Source: Niallia alba (GTDB lineage: Bacteria > Bacillota > Bacilli > Bacillales > Cytobacillaceae). Taken from it: a DNA stretch of 64,000 bases. The stretch covers positions 1,032,001 through 1,096,000 of the forward strand of contig NZ_JABBPK010000001.1 of the NCBI RefSeq assembly GCF_012933555.1. The letters are read 5' to 3'. Made by a program: the position numbers and the translations under genes. Under the pieces are notes generated by a model. It did not search any database. It saw only the letters and a program-made list of their open reading frames with translations, and was not told where the DNA came from. This document shows, piece by piece, positions 36,509 to 45,476 of this stretch (within the stretch, counting starts at the first letter, position 1; every line of letters starts with the position of its first letter).

Positions 36509-36697
36509 ATGATGAAATCTGTATTAATAAAAATGAAAATCAACCAAAGCATGCGTCTTGCGAATAAGTATTCATTGAAGTCCAATAAAGCAAGGGGAGG
36601 GTTAGAAAGAAATCATTATTTCCAAAAGTATATTTTTTACTATAATAGAGCTCAGTTATTAGAAGAAGACAGAATCAAGAATAAAGCAGCTATATAA
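36509..36697 (+). CDS. small basic hypothetical protein
   Basis: This 62-residue frame follows an AAAGGGGGAAT ribosome site close to two consecutive ATGs. It is rich in lysine, arginine and asparagine, with no membrane segment. RGGLERNHYFQKYIFYYNRAQLLEEDR is likely helical. A weak terminator follows. I do not recognise a family. The upstream gap from 36175 includes a hairpin near 36210-36243 but no other gene. Confidence 0.55.
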   Translation: MMKSVLIKMKINQSMRLANKYSLKSNKARGGLERNHYFQKYIFYYNRAQLLEEDRIKNKAAI

Positions 36698-36739
36698 AAG
36701 AAAGTTATTAGTAGCCATCATATTATTATTTTACCTTTT

Positions 36740-36779
36740 GAAGTAGGTCTTAGCCATATAAGTGGAAAGGCCTATTTTA
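36740..36779 (+). terminator. probable terminator
   Basis: TAGGTCTT pairs with AAAGGCCTA (one G-U), followed by TTTTATT. It is the likely end of the small basic gene. Confidence 0.5.
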
Positions 36780-36862
36780 TTGTATTTTCAGAAAATAACC
36801 GTTGTGGAAAAACTATTAGGTTATTAACGTATTTACTCACAACAAAAATGTTGTAAATATAG

Positions 36863-36915
36863 TATTCCACAGCTTTATCCACATTATCAACAGGTAACGT
36901 ATGTGTTTATCCACA
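36863..36915. promoter_or_regulatory. DnaA-box cluster
   Basis: Two perfect DnaA boxes TTATCCACA lie at 36875 and 36907. A one-mismatch box TTATCAACA at 36884 and a two-mismatch box TATTCCACA at 36863 accompany them, all in the same orientation. The consensus is TTATNCACA. The cluster is intergenic and not near any replication gene. Confidence 0.65.
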
Positions 36916-36933
36916 GAAATGTAAGGGTTTTAC

Positions 36934-36978
36934 AAAAAAGAGGAAGAAGATTGTTCTTATCCAATCTCTTCCTTTTTA
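36934..36978 (-). terminator. bidirectional terminator
   Basis: AGGAAGAAGATTG and CAATCTCTTCCT form the stem with an A run on the left and a T run on the right. It most likely ends yfhE on the minus strand. Confidence 0.75.
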
Positions 36979-36990
36979 AATGTCTTTTTC

Positions 36991-37107
36991 TTATTTATTA
37001 TCTTTTCTACTAGCAGCTCGATCAGCTATTTTAAATTCATTCTGATATGTTACTGCTTGCATGCTAGATAGTGTATGCTTCGGTTTTTGTTTTTTCTTTC
37101 CTTCCAC
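36991..37107 (-). CDS. yfhE: YfhE-family small protein
   Basis: This 38-residue gene starts at GTG. The product reads KKKQKPKHTLSSMQAVTYQ and continues NEFKIADRAASRK, which matches the YfhE family of Bacillus (LSS-QEV-Y-REFK-ADRAA pattern, from memory). Its function is unknown. Its place just before recX on the opposite strand matches the yfhD-yfhE-recX region of B. subtilis. A terminator lies directly downstream. Confidence 0.8.
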   Translation of the reverse strand: MEGKKKQKPKHTLSSMQAVTYQNEFKIADRAASRKDNK

Positions 37108-37250
37108 TTTACAACATTCCTTTCCATTTCGAGTATGTTCTTTATTCTTTCCTAGTTAGATAAAATAGATTCAGAATGTGAACGAATTTTGTTAAAGGCA
37201 AAAGTACTGCGATTCTCCTTTTAATATGCTACATTCTAATTAGATAAAGT

Positions 37251-37345
37251 GAAACTTTCATCAGTGGGGGTTTTCTTTGGCCCCCATTGATGGCTAGTTG
37301 AACCAATCGGACCTTTATGGACAGTTAGAGTGGGACAAAAGTTGC
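37251..37345. ncRNA. candidate structured RNA or dispersed repeat upstream of recX
   Basis: CATCAGTGGGGG and CCCCCATTGATG form a strong 12-base-pair stem (one G-U) with a ten-base loop. It is followed by AGTTGAACCAATCGGACC and a single-stranded tail. There is no T run, so it is not a simple terminator. It lies between yfhE and recX with no open frame of its own. Confidence 0.4.
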
Positions 37346-37387
37346 GAGAAAGAAAAAGTTAAAAATAGATAATGATGTGGTGATTGG

Positions 37388-38197
37388 ATGATTATAAGTA
37401 AAATTACAAGGCAAAAGGAATTGAATGACCGCTACAATATATTTACGATGAAGCAGGGCAAAGATGTTTATGCCTTTAGTGTGGATGAGGCTGTATTAGT
37501 TAAATACCAGTTGCGAAAAGGGATGGAGTTAGATTCTCTTTTATTAAATCAAATCCAGTATACGGATGAAATAAGAAAAGGCTATCATACGGCAGTTAGA
37601 TATTTGGCTAAAGTGAAAAGAACGGAAATGGAAGTAAGAACACATCTCTCTGCTAAAATGGAAAATGATTCATTAGTTTCGGAAGTGATGACGAAATTAA
37701 CAGATATGAAATTTATCGATGATGAAGATTATGCTTTTTCTTATGTGCGCACCCAGCGCAATACGACAACAAAAGGGCCAGAAGCAATTAAAAGAGAACT
37801 GAAGGAAAAAGGAATTCGGATGGAATTAATTGATCGTGCGATGGAGGAGCTTTCCTATGAGGATCAAGTGCTGGCGGCCCAAAAGATTGTTGTAAAGTTT
37901 TTAGCTGGAAAGAACAAGGATTCAAAGAAGATATTAATGCAGAAGCTAGATCAGACACTAGTGAGAAAGGGCTATACAGCTGATATTATTCAAGAAGTAA
38001 AAAGAATGCCGGAGATTCTTGAAATGGATACAGATGAATTAGAAACCGTTCGTATTCATGGCGAGAAGGCAAGAAGAAAATATGCTAAATATACAGGATA
38101 TGAATTTACGCAAAAGATGAAGCAATTTTTATACCGTAAAGGATTCTCGATGGATCTTATCGAACAGTATTTAGACGAAATAGAAAGGGAAATCTAA
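37388..38197 (+). CDS. recX: RecX recombination regulator
   Basis: This 269-residue helical protein modulates RecA filaments. The tandem three-helix repeats are visible: AVRYLAKVKRTEMEVRTHLSAK, then DEDYAFSYVRTQRNTTTKGPEAIKRELKEKGI with the family core, and two further copies. Length matches the long Bacillus form (264 in B. subtilis). It is followed 56 bases later by yfhH, as in B. subtilis. Confidence 0.92.
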   Translation: MIISKITRQKELNDRYNIFTMKQGKDVYAFSVDEAVLVKYQLRKGMELDSLLLNQIQYTDEIRKGYHTAVRYLAKVKRTEMEVRTHLSAKMENDSLVSEVMTKLTDMKFIDDEDYAFSYVRTQRNTTTKGPEAIKRELKEKGIRMELIDRAMEELSYEDQVLAAQKIVVKFLAGKNKDSKKILMQKLDQTLVRKGYTADIIQEVKRMPEILEMDTDELETVRIHGEKARRKYAKYTGYEFTQKMKQFLYRKGFSMDLIEQYLDEIEREI

Positions 38198-38253
38198 TTT
38201 TTTGCCGATTCCAGAGAATTTTATTAAACTAGTTGGTAGTGGAGGGAATATAA

Positions 38254-38574
38254 ATGCTGACAAAAAGATATAGCATGATGACAGAACATGAGCTCCGTAT
38301 GGAAATATCCACTTTAAATGATCAAGCAAAAAAGGCAGAACAGCTTGGAATGGTTAATGAATATGCCGTTTTAGAAAGAAAAGCGGTTCTTGCAAAATCC
38401 TATTTATTAGATCCGAAAGAATATAAAGCAAATGAAGTATATGAAATAGAAGGAGCTCCTGGAGTTCTTTTTCAAATCGATTATATGAATGGTGTGTTTG
38501 CCTGGGGAAGACGCAAGGTGGAAGGCAGCCAAGAAGAAGGGATTCCTATCGCCCTTTTAAAAAAGAAAAAATGA
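38254..38574 (+). CDS. yfhH: YfhH-family protein (DUF1811)
   Basis: This 106-residue protein begins KRYSMMTEHELRMEISTLNDQAKKAEQLGM, a helical hairpin, and ends in a small SH3-like beta domain with YEIEGAPGVLFQIDYMNGVFAWGRR. The family is conserved in Bacillus and of unknown function. The gene sits between recX and sspK as expected from synteny. A GGAGGG site precedes the ATG. Confidence 0.88.
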   Translation: MLTKRYSMMTEHELRMEISTLNDQAKKAEQLGMVNEYAVLERKAVLAKSYLLDPKEYKANEVYEIEGAPGVLFQIDYMNGVFAWGRRKVEGSQEEGIPIALLKKKK

Positions 38575-38581
38575 GTAAGGA

Positions 38582-38612
38582 GGAGGGACCGGAAATGGTC
38601 TCTCCCTCTTTC
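38582..38612 (+). terminator. Rho-independent terminator
   Basis: GGAGGGACC and GGTCTCTCC pair with one G-U and CTCTTT follows. It ends recX-yfhH. Confidence 0.65.
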
Positions 38613-38633
38613 CTACAGAAATAAACGTTTTTC

Positions 38634-38783
38634 TTATTTTTTAGGTTTGCGATGAGAGGAAGCGTGCATTCTCTCTTGAGGATGTGTATTGATTGTGCCA
38701 TTTGCTCTTTTAGAAGCGTATTCCGCTTTCGCTCTCGGTTCCCCTTCAAGCTTAACATCATTTGGATTATCTACATTTCCCAT
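38634..38783 (-). CDS. sspK: small acid-soluble spore protein K
   Basis: This 49-residue gene has GGAGGT eight bases before the ATG. The product contains [19 protein letters not shown] and then HPQERMHAS, the SspK signature as I recall it. SspK is a minor core protein made in the forespore under SigG. Its position between yfhH and yfhJ on the opposite strand matches B. subtilis. Confidence 0.9.
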   Translation of the reverse strand: MGNVDNPNDVKLEGEPRAKAEYASKRANGTINTHPQERMHASSHRKPKK

Positions 38784-38910
38784 CGTTATACCTCCAAGAA
38801 TTAACTAAGTAAACAGTAATAAACTCATTTTTGTTTATCACTATGGATAGTATTTGTTATACACCAGCAATCTATAAGTAAAAATAGAAAAAGAAAGAAG
38901 GAATGAAACG

Positions 38911-39180
38911 ATGCATGAAGCACAAAAGAAATTAGTCGAACGGCTATTAGAGCTTAATTCTTTTATTTCAGTAGGGCAAGCACAGACATGGGTTGAATTA
39001 TTATGGGAAGATTTTGAAGCTACTTATGCCAAAGCGGGTCGGAAATATCAAGGCGAAGAAGTAACAGAAAAAGTAGTCAGCCAGTGGATTGAGAACTATG
39101 GTGGAAAGCTTCATGAATTTGTGGCAGAAAACCCAAAATATAAAGAATTCCTGACAGATGACAAAAAGAAATTACATTAA
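38911..39180 (+). CDS. yfhJ: YfhJ-family (WVELL) protein
   Basis: This 89-residue protein shows the WVELLWEDFEATYAKAGRKY segment that names the WVELL family. It is acidic, helical and of unknown function. Length matches YfhJ (about 88). An AAAGAAGGAATG site precedes the ATG. In B. subtilis csbB and yfhO follow; here a repeat-rich gap follows. Confidence 0.9.
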   Translation: MHEAQKKLVERLLELNSFISVGQAQTWVELLWEDFEATYAKAGRKYQGEEVTEKVVSQWIENYGGKLHEFVAENPKYKEFLTDDKKKLH

Positions 39181-39311
39181 GAAGAAGCGAGACTAGGACA
39201 TAATAAAATAAAAAATAGGTAAAGGCGAACATGCTCTAATTTAGCACTTAAATGGTTCTTTCCCTATACTCGTTATTTATGTTTCTTAATATAGTTAAGT
39301 ATAGAAACTAT

Positions 39312-39440
39312 GTTGTTCCATTGCGCTACAGACACTCGCTTTCCGCGGGGAGGAAGCTGAGCCCCCTCCTTACATGCACTGCGGGGTCTCAGCCTTTCCT
39401 CTACTTCCTCCCGCAGGAGTCGAGTGTCTTCCGCTCCATT
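39312..39440. repeat. GC-rich dispersed repeat, copy 2 (inverted relative to copy 1)
   Basis: It contains GCTTTCCGCGGGGAGGAAGC, GCGGGGTCTCAGCC and CCCGCAGGAGTCGAGTG, the reverse complement of the inner blocks of copy 1 at 29.7 kb. It lies in the gap where csbB and yfhO would be expected. Confidence 0.78.
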
Positions 39441-39517
39441 TCCCTTCATTTTTAAAGGCTATTTTCTAAAACCTAATTCTTTTACTAAGAAAAAAATGAA
39501 ATAGATTGGAAAATGAA

Positions 39518-39588
39518 GCAGCCTGAATACTCGTAGACTCCGGTGGGCCAGCGCGAGCCCCACGGAAAGCGAAGTGTATTCAGGCTGC
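39518..39588. repeat. GC-rich short repeat with 13-bp perfect inverted ends
   Basis: The ends GCAGCCTGAATAC and GTATTCAGGCTGC are exact inverse complements. Inside are GACTCCGGTGGG, GCGCGAGCCCCACGG and AAAGCGAAG. It is a shorter relative of the 52.2-kb copy. Confidence 0.8.
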
Positions 39589-39623
39589 AGGTGATTATCA
39601 CAAACCTTCTTTTTTACATGAAT

Positions 39624-39686
39624 AAAAACCCAAACAATGATACGAACTATTTTTTACATCAATCTTCGTATCATTGTTCGGGTTTA
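39624..39686 (-). terminator. terminator for yfhP
   Basis: Long arms of about 20 bases (ACCCAAACAATGATACGAA and TTCGTATCATTGTTCGGGT) with one mismatch. Read on the minus strand the stem is followed by TTTTTATT. Confidence 0.75.
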
Positions 39687-39727
39687 TCTTCGGCTGGAAT
39701 ACTTATATCCCAGCTTCATTTTTCATA

Positions 39728-40708
39728 CTAGTTGGTAAGGATATCGAGTTTCTTCTTTAGTTTATCTTCACTAAAGATCCATCCTGTGTAAGAGGTTATG
39801 ATATTCAAGTTTAAATCAAGATGAACGACAGCCACAAACGGATAATGTCCATTACTTCGATAGCGTAAGTCAATAAACCGAACTTGGTATTGGTCTTCCA
39901 GTTCCTGTACTTCCCAACGGAATACAGGAGAAAAGGATAAGAAGGCAGATAAGTTCTTATCTTTTTGTGCTGCTGCAAGTACCGGTGTACTTGGAACCGG
40001 AGTGCGATGGAATTTATCGTAAATTTCAATTTCGTGCTGATGAGAGCGGCCAACATAAAAGGAGTCCTCTGTCATAACCGCGATACGCCAATGGTTATAT
40101 CTCATTGTTGGTGATAAAATAATTTCCGTTGCATCTGGAATCATCTTTTTAACACTTCTTTTTACCTTCAGCTGTGTAAAGATGCGAAGTAAATAATAGC
40201 CAATAAGCACAATAAAAAGGGTTAAAAAGGTATATCCAGGATTTGCGCCAAATACCCAAAACAAGATAGCTACAATATGCAGAGAGAAAATGATTGGATC
40301 AAATGTATTAATAATCCCTAATGCAACCCATTTATTTGTAAAAGGACGTAGGGCCTGTGTTCCATAAGCATTGAAAATATCAACAAAAACATGCAGGAAG
40401 ACCGCTATAAAAGTCCACAGCCATAAATGGAATAGATTCACCCCTGGAAAAACTGGGTACAGAACCGCAAGAATGACTAGCGGCCATAAGATGACTGCCG
40501 GTATGGAGTGCGTTACGCCACGATGATTGCGTATATAAACAGCATTGTTTCTTAATTTTAAAACTGTATCGATATCTGGTATTTGTGAACCGATGATTGT
40601 TGCGATGATGACACTTGTCGTTGTTGCAGGGTTTGAAGCAACAACAGGGTCTAGTGTAGCAAGCCCACCAAGAGCAATCCCCATAACGATATGTGTTCCT
40701 GTATCCAA
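39728..40708 (-). CDS. yfhP: YfhP-family membrane-bound metal-dependent hydrolase
   Basis: This 326-residue protein of the YdjM/YfhP group has the N-terminal segment DTGTHIVMGIALGGLA, then IPDIDTVLK and HRGVTHSIP, which carry the His and Asp metal ligands, followed by four to five helices and a soluble tail. In B. subtilis it is next to mutY, as here, though yfhP is divergent from mutY. The 418 bases between them (40709-41126) are AT-rich promoter region with no further gene. Confidence 0.9.
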   Translation of the reverse strand: MDTGTHIVMGIALGGLATLDPVVASNPATTTSVIIATIIGSQIPDIDTVLKLRNNAVYIRNHRGVTHSIPAVILWPLVILAVLYPVFPGVNLFHLWLWTFIAVFLHVFVDIFNAYGTQALRPFTNKWVALGIINTFDPIIFSLHIVAILFWVFGANPGYTFLTLFIVLIGYYLLRIFTQLKVKRSVKKMIPDATEIILSPTMRYNHWRIAVMTEDSFYVGRSHQHEIEIYDKFHRTPVPSTPVLAAAQKDKNLSAFLSFSPVFRWEVQELEDQYQVRFIDLRYRSNGHYPFVAVVHLDLNLNIITSYTGWIFSEDKLKKKLDILTN

Positions 40709-41126
40709 AATACCAAACCTCCCTGATTTTTCTCTCCGAATTATTTGGATGAAAACACCATAATTACAATAAAAATATCCTTTTCTTTTTTCTCAACAAA
40801 AGATACACTACAAACAGTTAAAGAAATTCGCATAACGAAAAATGCGGATAATGTTATTAAATAATAAATATAGCTGACAAACAATCGGACAATCGCGTAA
40901 TTTTTTTTAAATAGCTCTTCTATTTAAAATGAGGAAAATTTACTTATTTATACTTCATTTAGATATTAAATTGGCGAGGATAGTTTTAAATTTGATAGTT
41001 GAATTTGTAATACTTTCATTCTATCCCATTCCATCCTATGATGCATACCATGTCCAAAAGAATAAAAAGAAATCTATTTAATGTTATTCCCCAAAAAAAT
41101 TAATAATTAACATCTGGAGGTTTATA

Positions 41127-42233
41127 GTGACAGAAAGGCAAGAAATCATTAAAAATCAAGTGAATGTCGAGCAATTTAGAGAAGATTTATTAAATTGGTT
41201 TACGGAAGAACAAAGAGAGCTTCCATGGAGACAAGATCAAGATCCCTATAAAGTATGGGTATCTGAAATCATGCTCCAGCAAACAAAGGTCGATACGGTT
41301 ATCCCATATTTTAATCGATTCGTTTCTCAATTTCCAACAATAGAGGCATTGTCTAAAGCGGAAGAAGAGAAGGTATTAAAAGCTTGGGAAGGATTGGGGT
41401 ATTATTCAAGAGCAAGAAATTTACATGCTGCCGTTAAGGAAGTTCATGAAAAATACGGAGGAAAAGTTCCTAACACGCCTAAAGAAATTGCAGGCTTAAA
41501 GGGAGTCGGCCCCTACACAGCTGGCGCGATTTTAAGTATTGCATATGGAGTGCCAGAGCCGGCAGTAGATGGAAATGTAATGAGAGTTTTATCAAGAATC
41601 CTATCTATTTGGGAAGATATCGCCAAACCGAAAACAAGAAAAACATTTGAAGAAGCAGTACGTGTTCTTATCTCGCATGAGAATCCTTCTTATTTTAATC
41701 AAGCACTTATGGAACTTGGTGCCCTAATTTGTACACCTACTTCTCCTTCGTGTCTGCTTTGTCCAGTGAGGGAACATTGTCATGCCTTTGATGAAGGGAC
41801 AGTAACAGAGCTTCCTGTAAAGACAAAAAGTAAGAAACAAAAGACGGTACAGCTTGCGGCAGTCGTCTTGACAGATGAGAATGGAAGAACATTGATTCAT
41901 AAGCGACCAAATACAGGGTTGCTGGCGAATCTATGGGAGTTTCCTAATATGGAAATCGTTCAAGTGTTGAGAAGTGAGAAAACACAGCTTGAAGAAAAGC
42001 TTTTAGAAGACTATCAGGCTAAAGTGGAAGTTGGCGAAATGATTACAAGAATTGAACATGTTTTTTCCCATTTAATTTGGAATATCAATGTATATAGTGG
42101 AAAATTAATTGATTTAAAAGAGGAAAAAGAAGATTTACGAAGAGTGAATGCAGAAGAAATTGAACCTTTCCCGTTCCCAGTGTCTCATCAAAAGATGCTG
42201 AAATTTTTACCAGAGCAAGTGAAGAAAGGGTGA
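41127..42233 (+). CDS. mutY: adenine DNA glycosylase MutY
   Basis: This 368-residue enzyme removes adenine mispaired with 8-oxoguanine. [20 protein letters not shown] carries the catalytic glutamate, the helix-hairpin-helix is [13 protein letters not shown], and the catalytic aspartate lies in [13 protein letters not shown]. The iron-sulfur ligands follow as C-x6-C-x2-C-x5-C ([15 protein letters not shown]), then a NUDIX-like C-terminal domain that recognises 8-oxoG. It starts at GTG with TGGAGG six bases upstream. Confidence 0.95.
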   Translation: MTERQEIIKNQVNVEQFREDLLNWFTEEQRELPWRQDQDPYKVWVSEIMLQQTKVDTVIPYFNRFVSQFPTIEALSKAEEEKVLKAWEGLGYYSRARNLHAAVKEVHEKYGGKVPNTPKEIAGLKGVGPYTAGAILSIAYGVPEPAVDGNVMRVLSRILSIWEDIAKPKTRKTFEEAVRVLISHENPSYFNQALMELGALICTPTSPSCLLCPVREHCHAFDEGTVTELPVKTKSKKQKTVQLAAVVLTDENGRTLIHKRPNTGLLANLWEFPNMEIVQVLRSEKTQLEEKLLEDYQAKVEVGEMITRIEHVFSHLIWNINVYSGKLIDLKEEKEDLRRVNAEEIEPFPFPVSHQKMLKFLPEQVKKG

Positions 42234-42257
42234 CCATATATGGGTGGTCACTCTTTC

Positions 42258-42258
<1 letters not shown>
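42225..42258. terminator. bidirectional terminator between mutY and yfhS
   Basis: AAAGGGTGACCA and TGGTCACTCTTT pair with one G-U and have A and T runs on either side. It serves both convergent genes. Confidence 0.8.
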
Positions 42259-43344
<1,086 letters not shown>

Positions 43345-43390
43345 GACGTTACTCGCAACAATTTTACTAAAAAGCATTGGTATAAGAAGA

Positions 43391-43425
43391 GGGGATTTTC
43401 CTATTAAGGAGAATTCCCTTTTAAT
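43391..43425 (+). terminator. Rho-independent terminator
   Basis: GGGGATTTTCCT and AGGAGAATTCCC form the stem followed by TTTT. It ends fabL. Confidence 0.78.
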
Positions 43426-43522
43426 TTGATCGGAATAGATTTTCTGGATTTTATTGGTAATAAAAAACTTTGGATAGAACTGAAACGTCTGGGACAAATT
43501 AATATGCGTGGAGGTGATATTC

Positions 43523-43705
43523 ATGGCTAAAAAATCTGGTGTAACTCAAACTGGAACTAACATTCAAGAAGTAAAACAACAAAACGCTCAATCTGCTGGT
43601 CAAGGTCAGTATGGTACTGAATTTGCTAGCGAAACAAGCACTGCAGAAGTAAAAAAATATAACCAACAAGCAGAAGCTAAAAAAGCTAAAAACTCTAGCA
43701 AATAA
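43523..43705 (+). CDS. sspE: gamma-type small acid-soluble spore protein
   Basis: This 60-residue glutamine-rich spore protein has one copy of the gamma repeat: QNAQSAGQGQYGTEFASET. The GPR protease cleaves inside EFASET during germination so that the protein serves as an amino-acid store. B. subtilis SspE has two such repeats and is 84 residues, so this is a single-repeat form. TGGAGGTGAT precedes the ATG. It lies between fabL and ygaB, as in B. subtilis. Confidence 0.92.
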   Translation: MAKKSGVTQTGTNIQEVKQQNAQSAGQGQYGTEFASETSTAEVKKYNQQAEAKKAKNSSK

Positions 43706-43712
43706 TGCAAAC

Positions 43713-43751
43713 AAAGGGCACTTCACTTACGGGAGAGTGCCCTTTGCTTTC
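43713..43751 (+). terminator. Rho-independent terminator
   Basis: AAAGGGCACT and AGTGCCCTTTGCTTT form the stem and tail after the spore-protein gene. Confidence 0.88.
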
Positions 43752-43991
43752 GTCAAAAATAGTCATCATCTTTATTATTATTATTTTTTTAGTAGACGTT
43801 TAATGGTTACATAATTGTATTGAGGCTGTGAATTAGACTAGAATGTTCGACAAAACTTCTCTTTTGTCTACAGAAGTAGTCAAAGGAATAAACATACATA
43901 CGAAGAAATAGTAAAAGGAAGATTTAATAGAAAAGGGTCTATTTATATACAAATGCAGAACCTAAATTAAAAGAGTAGGATGTGTTTTTTC

Positions 43992-44255
43992 ATGGATGTA
44001 TTTAACGGATTAGTTGGAGAACAAATGCGAATAATGGAAAAACTGTTATATTTACAAGGCGAATTAGAACGGTGTGAAGAAATAGAGGCACAATTACAAA
44101 TACTACAAAAAGAAACGGAATTAAAAGAAGTGCAAATAGAAATTATTAACATGAAAGAAGAGCTTAAAGAAATACAGAAAATTTTTGAAATCCAAACAGA
44201 AAAGGTCATTAGAGTCTACCAAGAAAATGAACTGAAACTATCTTCTAGTTCATAA
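43992..44255 (+). CDS. ygaB: YgaB-like coiled-coil protein
   Basis: This protein of about 87 residues is almost wholly coiled coil, with LLYLQGELERCEEIEAQL and LKEVQIEIINMKEELKEI. It matches the position and shape of YgaB, which is of unknown function. An earlier in-frame ATG at 43980 would add MCFF; the ATG at 43992 gives the family-like start MDVFNGLVGEQ. Confidence 0.8.
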   Translation: MDVFNGLVGEQMRIMEKLLYLQGELERCEEIEAQLQILQKETELKEVQIEIINMKEELKEIQKIFEIQTEKVIRVYQENELKLSSSS

Positions 44256-44271
44256 AAATATGGAATATTTA

Positions 44272-44306
44272 AAACCATTGTGTAATTTCAATGGTTCTTT
44301 TGTTTT
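44272..44306 (+). terminator. Rho-independent terminator
   Basis: AAACCATTG and CAATGGTT form the stem, followed by CTTTTGTTTT. It ends ygaB. Confidence 0.8.
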
Positions 44307-44447
44307 AAATTTACTAGAGAACCGTTATAATAAGAAATAAGAAAAAAGAGGAATCGTACTTTGTTGCCTTAAATGAAATAATGAATTGCTTTTAGTATGT
44401 AACAGGTTACAAAGCGTCCGTAAATAGAAAGTAGGGGAGAAATAAAA

Positions 44448-44978
44448 ATGGGCGTACCTATCGAGGGTGAACCAATACAAATTCACAGTTACAAGCATAA
44501 TGGGCACATCCATCGAATCTGGGACGAAACAACGATACTTAAAGGGACGCAGAACTTAATAATAGGTGGTAATGATCGTACAATTGTTACGGAATCAGAT
44601 GGAAGAACGTGGGTAACGCGTGAACCTGCAATCTGTTATTTTCATTCACAACAATGGTTTAATGTCATTGGCATGCTTAGAGAAGATGGCATTCATTATT
44701 ATTGCAACCTAAGCTCCCCGTTTATATACGATGGAGAGGCACTTAAGTATATTGATTATGATTTGGATATCAAAATATTTCCGGATATGACATTTAATTT
44801 ATTAGATGAAGATGAGTACGAACGACATCGCCAAGAAATGAAATATCCAGAGGTCATTGATCATATTTTGAAAACGCAAGTAAATCAATTAATACAATGG
44901 ATAAGACAAAGAAAAGGTCCCTTTGCACCAGATTTTGTTGATTTGTGGTATGAAAGATACTTAACGTACAGAAGTTAA
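44448..44978 (+). CDS. ygaC: nucleoside tri/diphosphate phosphatase (DUF402, YgaC-like)
   Basis: This 176-residue DUF402 protein shares the order of conserved blocks with the staphylococcal Sa1684-type Mg-dependent nucleotide phosphatases: [15 protein letters not shown], then [37 protein letters not shown] with its acidic metal ligands, and a C-terminal helix. It would hydrolyse NTP and NDP in the cytosol. It keeps its place between ygaB and ygaD. GTAGGGGAG precedes the ATG. Confidence 0.88.
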   Translation: MGVPIEGEPIQIHSYKHNGHIHRIWDETTILKGTQNLIIGGNDRTIVTESDGRTWVTREPAICYFHSQQWFNVIGMLREDGIHYYCNLSSPFIYDGEALKYIDYDLDIKIFPDMTFNLLDEDEYERHRQEMKYPEVIDHILKTQVNQLIQWIRQRKGPFAPDFVDLWYERYLTYRS

Positions 44979-44990
44979 TATGGAAGACTG

Positions 44991-45025
44991 AAAAAAGCAT
45001 GTTGAATTTCAGCAGGCTTTTTTCT
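44991..45025 (+). terminator. Rho-independent terminator
   Basis: AAAAAAGC and GCTTTTTTC enclose an inner weak hairpin. It ends ygaC. Confidence 0.65.
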
Positions 45026-45198
45026 TATGCATAAGCTTCGAATAGTGATAAAATGGTTCCTTGTTATTAAAGTGTGAAAGAATTTAGAAGAGAATGAAGG
45101 GGGTTAAAAATCTTAGGGAGCGTTTTCGGTTGGTGGCATAAGGAAGAGGAAATAGAGAGGGATCTCTGAGCCTGTTTTGATTTTAAAAGAGAGAAAAA

Positions 45199-45305
45199 TG
45201 GACCAGAGAAGGCTCCTCAGTGCCCGTTTGGACGTTGGAAGAGGGAAAAAAGGGAACAGAGAGAGCCTATCAGAGCCCATCCCGCTTTCGAATAAAGCAA
45301 AATGC
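45199..45305. repeat. 52-bp repeat, two copies (same family as at 198-375)
   Basis: ATGGACCAGAGAAGGCTCC at 45199 and AGGGAACAGAGAGAGCC at 45251 are 52 bases apart, and each is followed by a CAGTGCCCG- or CAGAGCCCA-like segment. The phrase and period equal those near the left edge. At 45361 a stretch AAAGTGGAAATCAACGAAC matches the right end of the GC-rich repeat of 29.8 kb, so this gap seems to have gathered repeat debris. Confidence 0.7.
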
Positions 45306-45476
45306 AATTTTAAGGTGGTCAGTTGGCTGCAAATTATTTATCAATGTAGCTTAACACTCTAAAGTGGAAATCAACGAACTCCATTAAAAAAGGTATTTTC
45401 GAGAAAGAATCACAATCAAGTTTTCCAAACAGAAAAAACGGAAATAAAACAAGTGCAACAAGAGAGGGGAGTATAT

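Noticed and set aside
39543-39731. 62-codon open frame after yfhJ
   Set aside because: It covers a repeat and a terminator hairpin and has no start signal.
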